A stretch of 9,674 nt of DNA from Rhodocyclaceae bacterium UBA2271 (GCA_002347405.1 DDXB01000043.1:1-9674), one strand, 5' to 3'; positions 1 through 6,067 are shown, numbered from the stretch's first letter. The notes: generated by a model not told the origin, from the sequence alone. Numbers and translations are program-made.

Positions 1-692
1 ATGATCGCCCGCACCCGCATCAAGCTAACCGCGATCGAGTACATCCAGAAGGCAAGCGCCATCAGCAGCATGCCCCACAGCATGGTGGTGGCCATCGACG
101 GGGCCCGGGTCAGTGAAACCGATGCGCCCTGGTGCAGCGTGTTCCACCATTTCACCGAAAAATAGATGATCGGCACATTGACCACGCCGACCAGTGCCAG
201 AATCGCCCCGGCCTTGTCGGCGCGGCGCGGGTCATCGATCGCGGCTTGCAGCGCGATGAACCCGATATACAGGAAAAAGAGGATCAGGGCAGAGGTCAGC
301 CGCGCATCCCACACCCACCAGGCGCCCCACATCGGCTTGCCCCAGATCGCACCGGTCCACAGCGACAGGAAAGCCATCAGGGCGCCAGTCGGGGCAATGG
401 CTTGCGCCATCATGCCGGACAGACGCGTATTCAGCGCCAACCCAATGCCCGCCCAGAACGCCATGACGATATAAAGAAACATCGACATCCATGCCGCAGG
501 CACGTGAATGAAGATGATGCGATAGCCTTCGCCCTGCTGGAAGTCAGTGGGTGCGACAAAAAAACTGATCCACAGGCCGGCAATGCCGAACGTGACGGCC
601 AACGCCCAGAACCAGGGGATCATCTTGCCAGCAAGCGGGTAGAAGCTCTGCGGACTGCCGTATTTGAACCATTGGATGATTGGGTTATTCAA
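1..692 (-). CDS. ccmC: CcmC, heme-handling membrane protein of cytochrome c maturation (3' end outside window)
   Basis: CcmC loads heme onto the chaperone CcmE at the periplasmic face of the inner membrane, working with the CcmAB transporter. The translated minus strand shows the diagnostic tryptophan-rich heme-handling motif WGAWWVWDARLTS (about residues 122-134), flanked by the two conserved axial histidines in RIIFIHVPAAW (His63) and WWNTLHQGA (His187). Several hydrophobic segments fit the usual six-helix topology. The start is taken as TTG at 692-690 because a GAGGA ribosome site lies 6 nt upstream, inside the end of ccmB; the next in-frame upstream TTG (698-696) abuts that site and a TGA lies just beyond. 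The start overlaps the ccmB stop by 8 bases. 230 codons are visible against about 245 for the E. coli protein, so only a short C-terminal tail is missing. ccmD and ccmE are expected further left (inference). Confidence 0.96.
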   Translation of the reverse strand, partial: MNNPIIQWFKYGSPQSFYPLAGKMIPWFWALAVTFGIAGLWISFFVAPTDFQQGEGYRIIFIHVPAAWMSMFLYIVMAFWAGIGLALNTRLSGMMAQAIAPTGALMAFLSLWTGAIWGKPMWGAWWVWDARLTSALILFFLYIGFIALQAAIDDPRRADKAGAILALVGVVNVPIIYFSVKWWNTLHQGASVSLTRAPSMATTMLWGMLLMALAFWMYSIAVSLMRVRAI

Positions 693-1350
693 GCGCAATC
701 CTCAAGGCTGCCGTGGTTGCCCACGGCGCAAAAAAAACAGCCAGTGCCAACAATGCGGCCAGCAAAGACAGATGACCGCCAGCTCCCAGGCCGGAGATGT
801 GCGATTCTACCGCACCCGCGCCGAAGATCAGGGCCGGCACATACAAGGGCAGAACCAGCAGTGACAATAGCACGCCGCCACCCCGCACACCCAGCGTGAG
901 CGCCGCACCGATGGCGCCAATCAGGCTTAACAGAGGCGTACCCAATAACAGCGCCAGCACCAGTATTCCCAGGGCGCCTGCGTCAAGGTCGAATTGAATG
1001 CCGAGCACCGGCGCCAGCAAGACCAGAGGCAGTCCGGTGGTGATCCAGTGCGCGACAATCTTGCCGGTGACCAACAGCCCCAGCGGAGTCGGCGAGAGCA
1101 CCATCTGCTCAAGAGTACCGTCAGCATGATCGGGGGCAAACAATCTGGCAAGCCCCAGCATGGTGGCCAGCAGCGCCGCCACCCAGATCACCCCGGGCGC
1201 AATCTTGCGCAGCAGGGCGGATTCCGGCCCGATGCCAAGCGGAAACAGGCTCACCACGATGATGAAGAAAAACAGTGCGGTCAGCACCTCGCTCTTGCGG
1301 CGCATCGCCAGGAGCAGATCGCGGCGGATGATGGCAATTACCGAGCTCAT
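685..1350 (-). CDS. ccmB: CcmB, membrane subunit of the CcmAB ABC transporter
   Basis: CcmB is the integral membrane partner of the ATPase CcmA. CcmAB, with CcmC, drives release of heme-loaded CcmE for cytochrome c assembly. The 221-residue product matches the usual CcmB length. It has a basic N-terminus, about six hydrophobic helices (roughly 22-40, 48-70, 97-120, 126-150, 156-178, 193-215) and the family motif FAPDHADGTLEQM at residues 71-83, on the cytoplasmic loop thought to contact the ATPase. The ATG at 1350-1348 overlaps the ccmA TGA in an ATGA junction, and the TAA at 687-685 overlaps the ccmC start. This indicates one tightly coupled transcript in the order ccmA-ccmB-ccmC. Confidence 0.97.
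   Translation of the reverse strand: MSSVIAIIRRDLLLAMRRKSEVLTALFFFIIVVSLFPLGIGPESALLRKIAPGVIWVAALLATMLGLARLFAPDHADGTLEQMVLSPTPLGLLVTGKIVAHWITTGLPLVLLAPVLGIQFDLDAGALGILVLALLLGTPLLSLIGAIGAALTLGVRGGGVLLSLLVLPLYVPALIFGAGAVESHISGLGAGGHLSLLAALLALAVFFAPWATTAALRIALE
699..703 (-). promoter_or_regulatory. Ribosome binding site for ccmC
   Basis: GAGGA on the minus strand, 6 nt before the TTG start at 692. It supports the non-ATG start and a translationally coupled ccmB-ccmC junction, because it lies within the last codons of ccmB. Confidence 0.6.
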
Positions 1351-1952
1351 ATGCTCAACACCTTGCCGTTCGGCAGCGGCATGCTCTGGTGACTGGTCAG
1401 GATCGCCATGCCACCCTCCGCCAGATGCTCCTCGATCAATCCCGAGAGCATGGCGACCGCCTTTACGTCCAGCGCGGTGAATGGCTCGTCAAGAATCCAG
1501 AGGGAGGCTTTCCTGACAGCGAGTCTGGCCAGCAGAACACGGCGTTTCTGTCCGGCGGAGAGGAAGCGCACCGCCAAATCCTCGCGTCCGCGCAAACCGA
1601 AGCGCTCCAGCGCCTGCAATGCGGTGGCCGCGTCGAGCGTAGCTCCATCGAGTTGCGCGGCAAGGGTCAGATTTTCGAGCGGGGTCAGCTCTTCCTTGAC
1701 CGCGCCATGGTGGCCAAGAAACAGCATGGCGCGCCGATAATCCTCCGCCAATGATTCAACAGTTTCGTTGTGCCAGCGAATTTCACCCTCGGCCGGTGGT
1801 GACAGAGTTGCCAGAATGCGTAACAAACTGGTCTTCCCCGCGCCGTTCTCGCCTTGCACATGCAACCACTCGCCCGGCCCGACCGCAAGGTCGAGCCCGG
1901 CAAACAGGCGGCGTTCGCCGCGAACGCAGGAAAGGCCAGTGGCGGTCAGCAT
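1347..1952 (-). CDS. ccmA: CcmA, ATP-binding subunit of the cytochrome c maturation transporter
   Basis: CcmA is the cytoplasmic ATPase of the CcmAB(C) complex that powers release of holo-CcmE. The 201-residue product carries the full ABC set: Walker A GENGAGKTS (34-42), signature LSAGQ (131-135), Walker B LWILDEP (151-157), D-loop Asp162 and H-loop His188 in ILTSH. The family-typical LGHH...LTPLENL stretch lies at about 79-95. The length matches CcmA proteins of about 200 residues. The ATG at 1952-1950 is preceded by a run of six C (minus strand) with no Shine-Dalgarno sequence, unlike the other well-defined starts in this window. Together with the promoter spacing discussed under the upstream palindrome, this suggests a very short or absent 5' leader (inference). 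The gene lies 105 bases downstream of the second c4 gene, so read-through from the c4 pair is also possible. Confidence 0.97.
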   Translation of the reverse strand: MLTATGLSCVRGERRLFAGLDLAVGPGEWLHVQGENGAGKTSLLRILATLSPPAEGEIRWHNETVESLAEDYRRAMLFLGHHGAVKEELTPLENLTLAAQLDGATLDAATALQALERFGLRGREDLAVRFLSAGQKRRVLLARLAVRKASLWILDEPFTALDVKAVAMLSGLIEEHLAEGGMAILTSHQSMPLPNGKVLSI

Positions 1953-1961
1953 GGGGGGCGA

Positions 1962-2003
1962 ATTCTGCCTGATTGCAGCGATTTTGGCTTGACGGGCGTC
2001 AAG
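1962..2003 (-). promoter_or_regulatory. Candidate FNR/DNR-type operator and promoter for ccmABC
   Basis: A palindrome CTTGACGGGCGTCAAG at 1988-2003 has perfect 7-base arms and matches the CRP/FNR-family core TTGA-N6-TCAA. It differs from the strict FNR consensus by C/G instead of T/A at the inner arm positions. On the minus strand a -10-like CAGAAT (4 of 6 to TATAAT, 1962-1967) lies 31 bases from the palindrome centre. That is close to the spacing expected when the operator is centred at -41.5, and it would put the transcript start around 1954-1955, almost at the ccmA ATG. What is seen is the palindrome and the spacing; the regulator is inferred. It could instead bind NnrR, DNR or another family member. 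Confidence 0.5.
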
Positions 2004-2057
2004 TGTTTCAGAACTGCACGGGCTTGGCTAGCTAAAACAGGCCTGCCGAAACTGGCT

Positions 2058-2738
2058 TTAAGGAACCTGCTTGACCATCTCCACTGGCAAGCGAGACATG
2101 AAATCGGCGACGGCCGCGATGTCAGCATCAGTGTAGTTCTTGATGGCGCCGATCATCTCCGGGTTGGCGTTACGCCGCTTGTTGTCGCGAATCAGCTGAT
2201 TCTCCCGTAGCAGGTATTTGAAGTGTTGGCCGGAGACGCGCGGATAGAACTTGTCGGCGTCTCCTTCACCATGCGCGCCATGGCAGACAGCGCAATCGGC
2301 CCGGTAAAGCCGCGCGCCGCGCGCCAGGTCGTTGCCCGCCCCCTGCCCCTGAGTCGCCGGAACAGGCAGGGCTTGCAGATAAGCAGCAATATCGGCAATC
2401 TCCTGTATCGAAATAACCTGATGGTCAGCAAAGGGCAGCATCTTCGGATTGCTGCGCCGACCCGTGCGCACATCCGTCAGTTGCTTGATCAACACGCTTG
2501 CATGTTGCCCCGCGAGGCGTGGGTAGCTGCCATCCGCGCGACCAAGCGCGCCGACACGATGGCAGCCCTGGCAGATGACGAAAGCCTCCGCGCCACGCCC
2601 GGCGTCACCATGCAGTCCGAGCACCGCGGTTTTTTCCGGATAGGCGGCGTTCCAGTCCGTCCGCGACGCATCCGCCCCGGCGATGGCAAGCGAGCAAGCC
2701 AGCGTCGCGATCGGTAGTCCAAGCCAATGTCGAGTCAC
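2058..2738 (-). CDS. Diheme cytochrome c4-type periplasmic electron carrier (second of pair)
   Basis: This is a periplasmic two-domain c-type cytochrome of the c4 family; such proteins shuttle electrons from the bc1 complex or other donors to terminal oxidases and periplasmic reductases. The 226-residue precursor begins with a Sec signal peptide (about 1-24). Two heme sites are visible, CQGCH (56-60) and CAVCH (149-153), each followed by a methionine ligand candidate in NPKM (Met100) and NPEM (Met195). The YPRLAGQH and YPRVSGQH stretches after each heme are typical of c4 and show the internal duplication. The start is a GTG at 2738-2736 with AGGAG 6 nt upstream, overlapping the end of the preceding cytochrome gene. 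The 12-base gap indicates co-transcription with that gene. No convincing terminator follows before ccmA. Confidence 0.93.
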   Translation of the reverse strand: MTRHWLGLPIATLACSLAIAGADASRTDWNAAYPEKTAVLGLHGDAGRGAEAFVICQGCHRVGALGRADGSYPRLAGQHASVLIKQLTDVRTGRRSNPKMLPFADHQVISIQEIADIAAYLQALPVPATQGQGAGNDLARGARLYRADCAVCHGAHGEGDADKFYPRVSGQHFKYLLRENQLIRDNKRRNANPEMIGAIKNYTDADIAAVADFMSRLPVEMVKQVP

Positions 2739-2750
2739 CCTATTCTCCTG

Positions 2751-3344
2751 TCACAGCCCGGCGACATATTCCGCCACCGCCTTGATTTCATCGGCCGTCA
2801 GGCGCTTGCCAACCGTGGTCATCAGGGGGTCGGTGGCGCGGCGACCACTCTTGTAATCGTTGAGCTGTTTCAGCGTGTAGGCCTGATGCTGTCCCGCCAG
2901 TCGCGGGAAGCGAGCATTGCCCTGGCCGTCGGATTGATGACACCCGGTGCAGGCCGGCACGCCGCTGTCGGTGTTGCCGTCCTCGTAAAGTGCCTTGCCC
3001 TTGGCCGCCAGCCTCGAATCATTCACCTTGCCGGGAGCCGGTTTCAGCTTGCCGTAGTAGCCGGCGAGCTTGGAGAAATCGTTCGGATCGATGCCGGCGA
3101 CGATGGCCGACATGGTTTCTTCGCGGCGCTTGCCCGAGGCAAAGGCCTTGAGCTGGCGCATCAGGTATTCCTGATCCATGCCGGCGAGTTTGGGATAGCG
3201 GGGATCGGTGCTGTTGCCGTCCGCGCCGTGGCAGGCCGCGCAGACGGTCTTGACGGTTTCCTGCGCATCCGCCGCGGAGGGCGATGCCTGCAACAACAGG
3301 GCGGCGCAGGCTAGCACGCCGAGCAAGTCGCGCGGTCCGGTCAT
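2751..3344 (-). CDS. Diheme cytochrome c4-type periplasmic electron carrier (first of pair)
   Basis: This is a second c4-like diheme cytochrome, first gene of the leftward unit. The 197-residue precursor has a signal peptide ending near ADA-QE (residue 27). Heme sites are CAACH (35-39) and CTGCH (132-136). Met78 (in EETM) and Met175 (in DPLM) are the likely sixth ligands. YPKLAGMD and FPRLAGQH follow the hemes in the usual c4 pattern. The ATG at 3344-3342 has no clear Shine-Dalgarno sequence, so the exact start is less certain than the gene. It is divergent from the monoheme cytochrome gene at 3489, and the shared 144-base gap contains a perfect FNR box. The two tandem c4 proteins differ clearly in sequence, so they are not a recent duplication; they may have different redox partners. 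Confidence 0.93.
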   Translation of the reverse strand: MTGPRDLLGVLACAALLLQASPSAADAQETVKTVCAACHGADGNSTDPRYPKLAGMDQEYLMRQLKAFASGKRREETMSAIVAGIDPNDFSKLAGYYGKLKPAPGKVNDSRLAAKGKALYEDGNTDSGVPACTGCHQSDGQGNARFPRLAGQHQAYTLKQLNDYKSGRRATDPLMTTVGKRLTADEIKAVAEYVAGL

Positions 3345-3408
3345 TTGGGCGAGTCAGCAAAGTACCCGTTCATGCGTTCATTGAAGCACGCCGGCAGTTT
3401 CAAATGGT

Positions 3409-3422
3409 TTGATTTACATCAA
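3409..3422. promoter_or_regulatory. FNR box in the divergent cytochrome promoter region
   Basis: TTGATTTACATCAA is a perfect match to the FNR/ANR consensus TTGAT-N4-ATCAA, bound by the oxygen-sensing [4Fe-4S] activator FNR. It sits between the leftward c4 pair and the rightward small cytochrome gene. Rightward, TATAAA at 3446-3451 is a 5-of-6 match to the -10 hexamer, centred 33 bases from the box. Leftward, TTCAAT (minus strand, 3380-3385; 4 of 6) is also centred 33 bases away. Both spacings suit class II activation with the box near -41.5, so a single symmetric box could drive both directions under low oxygen. The leftward assignment is weaker. Confidence 0.85.
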
Positions 3423-3445
3423 GTCATTTTGGAGTCGATTGGCGC

Positions 3446-3451
3446 TATAAA
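3446..3451 (+). promoter_or_regulatory. -10 element of the FNR-dependent promoter for the 3489 cytochrome gene
   Basis: TATAAA lies downstream of the FNR box at the spacing expected for a class II FNR promoter with no separate -35 element. The predicted transcript start is near 3457-3458, leaving a leader of about 30 nt with GGAG at 3479-3482 before the ATG at 3489. Confidence 0.65.
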
Positions 3452-3488
3452 CAACCTTACTATTAATCAGCTTAACCCGGAGAACACA

Positions 3489-3839
3489 ATGACCTACAAA
3501 TTCCTGCCCCGTACACTTATGATCACCCTCGCTTCAGCTGGTCTGGCGTTGTCCGTGCCTGCCGCCGCACAGGTCGACGAAGACGCGGCGAAACTGTTGT
3601 TCAAGCAGAACGAATGCGGCAAATGCCATCACCCGTCCCAGAACAAGAAAGGGCCGTCGCTGAAGAAGACTGCGAAGGAATACAAGGGCAAGGCCAATGC
3701 CGAGGCCGAGGTCTTGAAGCACCTGACCACGCCGAAGAAGGTCAAGCTGGACGACGGCTCGGAAGAGGATCACAAGATCGTCGACAGCAAGGATCAGAAG
3801 GCGCTCTCCAACCTCGCCAAGTGGATCCTGTCGCACTGA
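3489..3839 (+). CDS. Small periplasmic monoheme cytochrome c lacking a methionine ligand
   Basis: The 116-residue precursor has a signal peptide ending at PAAA-Q (residue 27), giving a mature protein of about 89 residues. One heme site, CGKCH (43-47), sits after an N-terminal helix, and the C-terminal segment DQKALSNLAKWILSH looks like the closing helix of a class I cytochrome c. The protein has no methionine after residue 11. The sixth heme ligand therefore cannot be the usual Met; His95, in the position where class I cytochromes carry their Met loop, and His78 are candidates. A His/His heme normally means a lower redox potential, suiting transfer from a quinol dehydrogenase to a multiheme reductase (inference). 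The ATG at 3489 is chosen for GGAG 6 nt upstream and a clean signal peptide; upstream in-frame ATGs would place the promoter inside the gene. It is the first gene of the rightward unit, behind the FNR box. Confidence 0.9.
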   Translation: MTYKFLPRTLMITLASAGLALSVPAAAQVDEDAAKLLFKQNECGKCHHPSQNKKGPSLKKTAKEYKGKANAEAEVLKHLTTPKKVKLDDGSEEDHKIVDSKDQKALSNLAKWILSH

Positions 3840-3859
3840 TGCGGGAAGCAGTTTGAGCA

Positions 3860-3889
3860 GCGGGCGGCAGCCTTCGGGCTGCCGCCCGC
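3860..3889 (+). terminator. GC-rich UUCG hairpin between the small cytochrome and the cytochrome b fusion gene
   Basis: A perfect 13-bp stem (3860-3872 with 3877-3889) is capped by a TTCG tetraloop, 20 bases after the stop of the monoheme cytochrome gene. Only a broken T stretch follows (cgtgtttcct), so it may be a partial terminator or a 3' mRNA-stabilising hairpin. No promoter-like or FNR-like sequence is evident in 3890-3955, so the downstream gene probably depends on read-through. This would give more of the small cytochrome than of the membrane protein (inference). Confidence 0.7.
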
Positions 3890-3950
3890 GCGTGTTTCCT
3901 CCGGCCGCTAACAAGATCAAGCCAGAAAGGCCGGAGCCGTGGTTTTTCCA

Positions 3951-3955
3951 AGGGG
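3951..3955 (+). promoter_or_regulatory. Ribosome binding site that decides the start of the cytochrome b fusion gene
   Basis: AGGGG directly abuts the first in-frame ATG (3956) but stands 6 nt before the second (3962) and 12 nt before the third (3968). The spacing favours translation from 3962. Confidence 0.6.
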
Positions 3956-3961
3956 ATGTTC

Positions 3962-5965
3962 ATGAAAATGCCGCAGCGTCTGTTCCGTTCGGTTTTTGCC
4001 CTGCTCTGCTTTTCTGTCGCGTTCGCCGGTGCGGCCGTCGCCAAGAGTGATGCAGGCACGCCAGTCGCCAAGCTCGACAAGGCATCCTGCCTGAAGTGCC
4101 ACGAGAACAAGCACGACAAGATCAAGGTACCGATCGTCATTGACGGCGAAGAGGACGATCGGGAACTGCGCCAGATCGACACGCGGAAGTACGCCAAGAG
4201 CGTGCACAGCAATCTGCAATGCGTGGATTGCCACAGGGACATCGTCGACAGCCAGAAGAACCACCAGCTGGACAAGTCAGCAGCCAAAGCCGACTGCATC
4301 ACTTGTCACCAGGATTTGTGGGCCAAGGCGCGGCAGGCAGGCAAGGACAAGCCCCGCCTCGAACTGGTATTCAAGAACATCGAGGCCTACAAGAACTCCT
4401 TCCACGCCAGGGAGAACAAGGACATTCCCGGCACGCCGCTCGCCAAGTGCGACGACTGCCACAGTTCGCACGAGTTCGACGTGCCGCCCAAGGGCAGCGA
4501 GCGGCGCACGGCGTGGCACAAATCGATTCCCGAAACCTGCGGTACCCGGTGCCATGAAGACCAGCTCGAGATTTACGCCACCTCGGTCCATGGCGAGGAG
4601 GTCATCGACAAGGGCAACATCAAGGCGGCGGTGTGTACCGACTGCCACAGCGCCCACAGCGTCACCGGTACGTCGAGCGACGCCTACAAGCTGGCGAACG
4701 TCCAGTCCTGCGGCAATTGCCACAAGGAGGAAATCGCCAGCTTCCGCGACACCTACCACGGCAAGGTCAGTACACTCGGCTGGGCGTATACCGCACGCTG
4801 CGTCAGCTGCCACGACAGCCACGGCATCAAGGCCGTGGAGGATCCCAAGTCCAAGGTGCACCCGAACAACCGGCTGAAGACCTGCCAGAGCTGTCACGAC
4901 GGCAAGAAGCTGCCCCTGGCGACCGAAGGCTTCGCCACCTTCGCGCCGCACGCCAACGCACACGACTTCGCCAAGTATCCGCAGATGTATGTCGTGACCA
5001 AGTTCATGATCTGGCTGCTGATCGGCGTGTTCGCCTTCTTCTGGTTGCATTCCGCCCTCTGGTACTACCGCGAATGGCGCGAGCGCAAACTGTTCAAGAC
5101 CGAGGCGCATGTGCGTACCGAAGGTCTTGACCTGCCCGCCGGCAAACACTTCGAGCGCTTCGCTCTGGGCTGGCGCATCGGCCACCTGATATTCGCGATC
5201 ACGACCATGGCCCTGGTGCTGACCGGCACGACCGCCCTGTTCGCCGACAGCGCCTGGGCGCCGGCGGTAGCGAAGGCCTTCGGCGGCCCGCAGGTACTCG
5301 GCTACATCCACCGCATCGCCGCCGCGATCTTCATCGGCATCTTCTTCATCCACTTCATCTACGTGATGCAGAAGCTGTTGCGCGACAAGGACTTCACGTG
5401 GTTCGGCCCGGATTCGCTGGTGCCGAACTGGAAGGACCTCGACGACATGATCGGTATGTTCAGGTGGTTCTTCGGCAAGGGACCGAAGCCGCAGTTCGAC
5501 CGCTGGACCTACTTCGAGAAGTTCGACTACTGGGCGGTGTTCTGGGGCGTCAGCGTGATCGGCATGAGCGGCCTGATGCTTGCCTTCCCGCACATCACCG
5601 CACAGTATCTGCCGGGCTGGGTGTTCAACGTCGCGACGGTGGTGCATGGCGAGGAAGCCTTCCTCGCGGCGGTCTTCCTCTTCACGGTGCACTTCTTCAA
5701 CAATCACTTCCGGCCGAACAAGCTGCCGCCGCCCGACGTGGTGATGTTCACCGGCACGCAGTCGCTCGAAGAGTTCCGCCACGAGCACCCGGCGCAGTAC
5801 CAGCGCCTGGTCGAGTCCGGCGAGCTGCAGAAGCGCCTCGTCGATGCGCCGTCCCGCCAGGTGCATGTCGGTTCGGTGATTCTCGGCCTCACCCTGATCG
5901 CCATTGGCCTGACGCTCCTGGTGATGGTGATCAATGGCATGCTTGGCAAGATCGTTGGAGGGTAG
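3962..5965 (+). CDS. Fused nonaheme cytochrome c / cytochrome b membrane protein, putative quinol dehydrogenase
   Basis: The 667-residue protein has a signal peptide (cleavage near residue 27), a periplasmic multiheme region and a cytochrome b membrane domain. Nine heme sites are visible: CLKCH (43), CVDCH (87), CITCH (112), CDDCH (163), the unusual CGTRCH (193-198), CTDCH (225), CGNCH (250), CVSCH (280) and CQSCH (308). Several follow the pattern His-x13/14-CxxCHxxH, supplying bis-His ligation. Six hydrophobic helices follow (the first at about 343-367). Histidines at 408 (RIGH), 450 (YIHR), 464 (FIHF), 562 (VVHGEE) and 577 (TVHFF) are candidate heme b ligands, as in the FdnI/HyaC-type cytochrome b family. 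A protein of this design can oxidise membrane quinol through its b hemes and pass electrons to a periplasmic partner; here the neighbouring octaheme nitrite reductase is the obvious acceptor (inference from adjacency). The start at 3962 is set by the ribosome site. A strong terminator follows. Confidence 0.92.
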   Translation: MKMPQRLFRSVFALLCFSVAFAGAAVAKSDAGTPVAKLDKASCLKCHENKHDKIKVPIVIDGEEDDRELRQIDTRKYAKSVHSNLQCVDCHRDIVDSQKNHQLDKSAAKADCITCHQDLWAKARQAGKDKPRLELVFKNIEAYKNSFHARENKDIPGTPLAKCDDCHSSHEFDVPPKGSERRTAWHKSIPETCGTRCHEDQLEIYATSVHGEEVIDKGNIKAAVCTDCHSAHSVTGTSSDAYKLANVQSCGNCHKEEIASFRDTYHGKVSTLGWAYTARCVSCHDSHGIKAVEDPKSKVHPNNRLKTCQSCHDGKKLPLATEGFATFAPHANAHDFAKYPQMYVVTKFMIWLLIGVFAFFWLHSALWYYREWRERKLFKTEAHVRTEGLDLPAGKHFERFALGWRIGHLIFAITTMALVLTGTTALFADSAWAPAVAKAFGGPQVLGYIHRIAAAIFIGIFFIHFIYVMQKLLRDKDFTWFGPDSLVPNWKDLDDMIGMFRWFFGKGPKPQFDRWTYFEKFDYWAVFWGVSVIGMSGLMLAFPHITAQYLPGWVFNVATVVHGEEAFLAAVFLFTVHFFNNHFRPNKLPPPDVVMFTGTQSLEEFRHEHPAQYQRLVESGELQKRLVDAPSRQVHVGSVILGLTLIAIGLTLLVMVINGMLGKIVGG

Positions 5966-5985
5966 CGCCGTACCTTTTGACCAGG

Positions 5986-6020
5986 AGAAATGGCCGCGCC
6001 ATGCGCGGCCATTTCTTTTT
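5986..6020 (+). terminator. Rho-independent terminator after the cytochrome b fusion gene
   Basis: A perfect 14-bp inverted repeat (arms 5986-5999 and 6003-6016, loop CAT) runs into a T-rich tract through 6020. It starts 20 bases after the gene's stop codon and ends one base before the next FNR box, cleanly separating two transcription units. Confidence 0.9.
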
Positions 6021-6021
6021 C

Positions 6022-6035
6022 TTGATGCGCATCAA
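6022..6035 (+). promoter_or_regulatory. FNR box upstream of the octaheme nitrite reductase gene
   Basis: TTGATGCGCATCAA is a perfect TTGAT-N4-ATCAA FNR/ANR site and also fully self-complementary. A -10-like TAACCT at 6058-6063 keeps the key T, A and final T positions of TATAAT and is centred 32 bases from the box, as expected for class II activation. The transcript would start near 6068-6070. The -10 match is weak, which fits an activator-dependent promoter. Confidence 0.85.
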
Positions 6036-6067
6036 AGATTTCCCCGGGCGAAATCGTTAACCTGAAA

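Noticed and set aside
132..899. Plus-strand open frame at the left edge
   Set aside because: It crosses the ccmB/ccmC junction antisense and encodes Arg/His/Pro-rich text. The minus strand carries the WWD motif and ligand histidines of CcmC.
2004..2057. Possible terminator after the second c4 gene (CAGGCCTG palindrome and T run, minus strand)
   Set aside because: The palindrome has no loop and the flanking bases do not extend into a stable stem, so I do not call a terminator.
3341..3373. Ten-codon ORF (minus strand) whose TGA overlaps the ATG of the first c4 gene
   Set aside because: It has no ribosome site and would start at or before the predicted transcript start; short ATGA overlaps like this arise easily by chance.
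3956..3961. ATG at 3956 as start of the cytochrome b fusion gene
   Set aside because: The AGGGG ribosome site directly abuts it with no spacing; ATG 3962 has the correct 6-nt spacing.
4277..5866. Long open frame on the minus strand across the cytochrome b fusion gene
   Set aside because: Its translation is rich in Val, Glu, Arg and His without any family motif, and it is fully antisense to a gene with nine heme motifs and clear membrane helices. It results from GC-rich codon bias.
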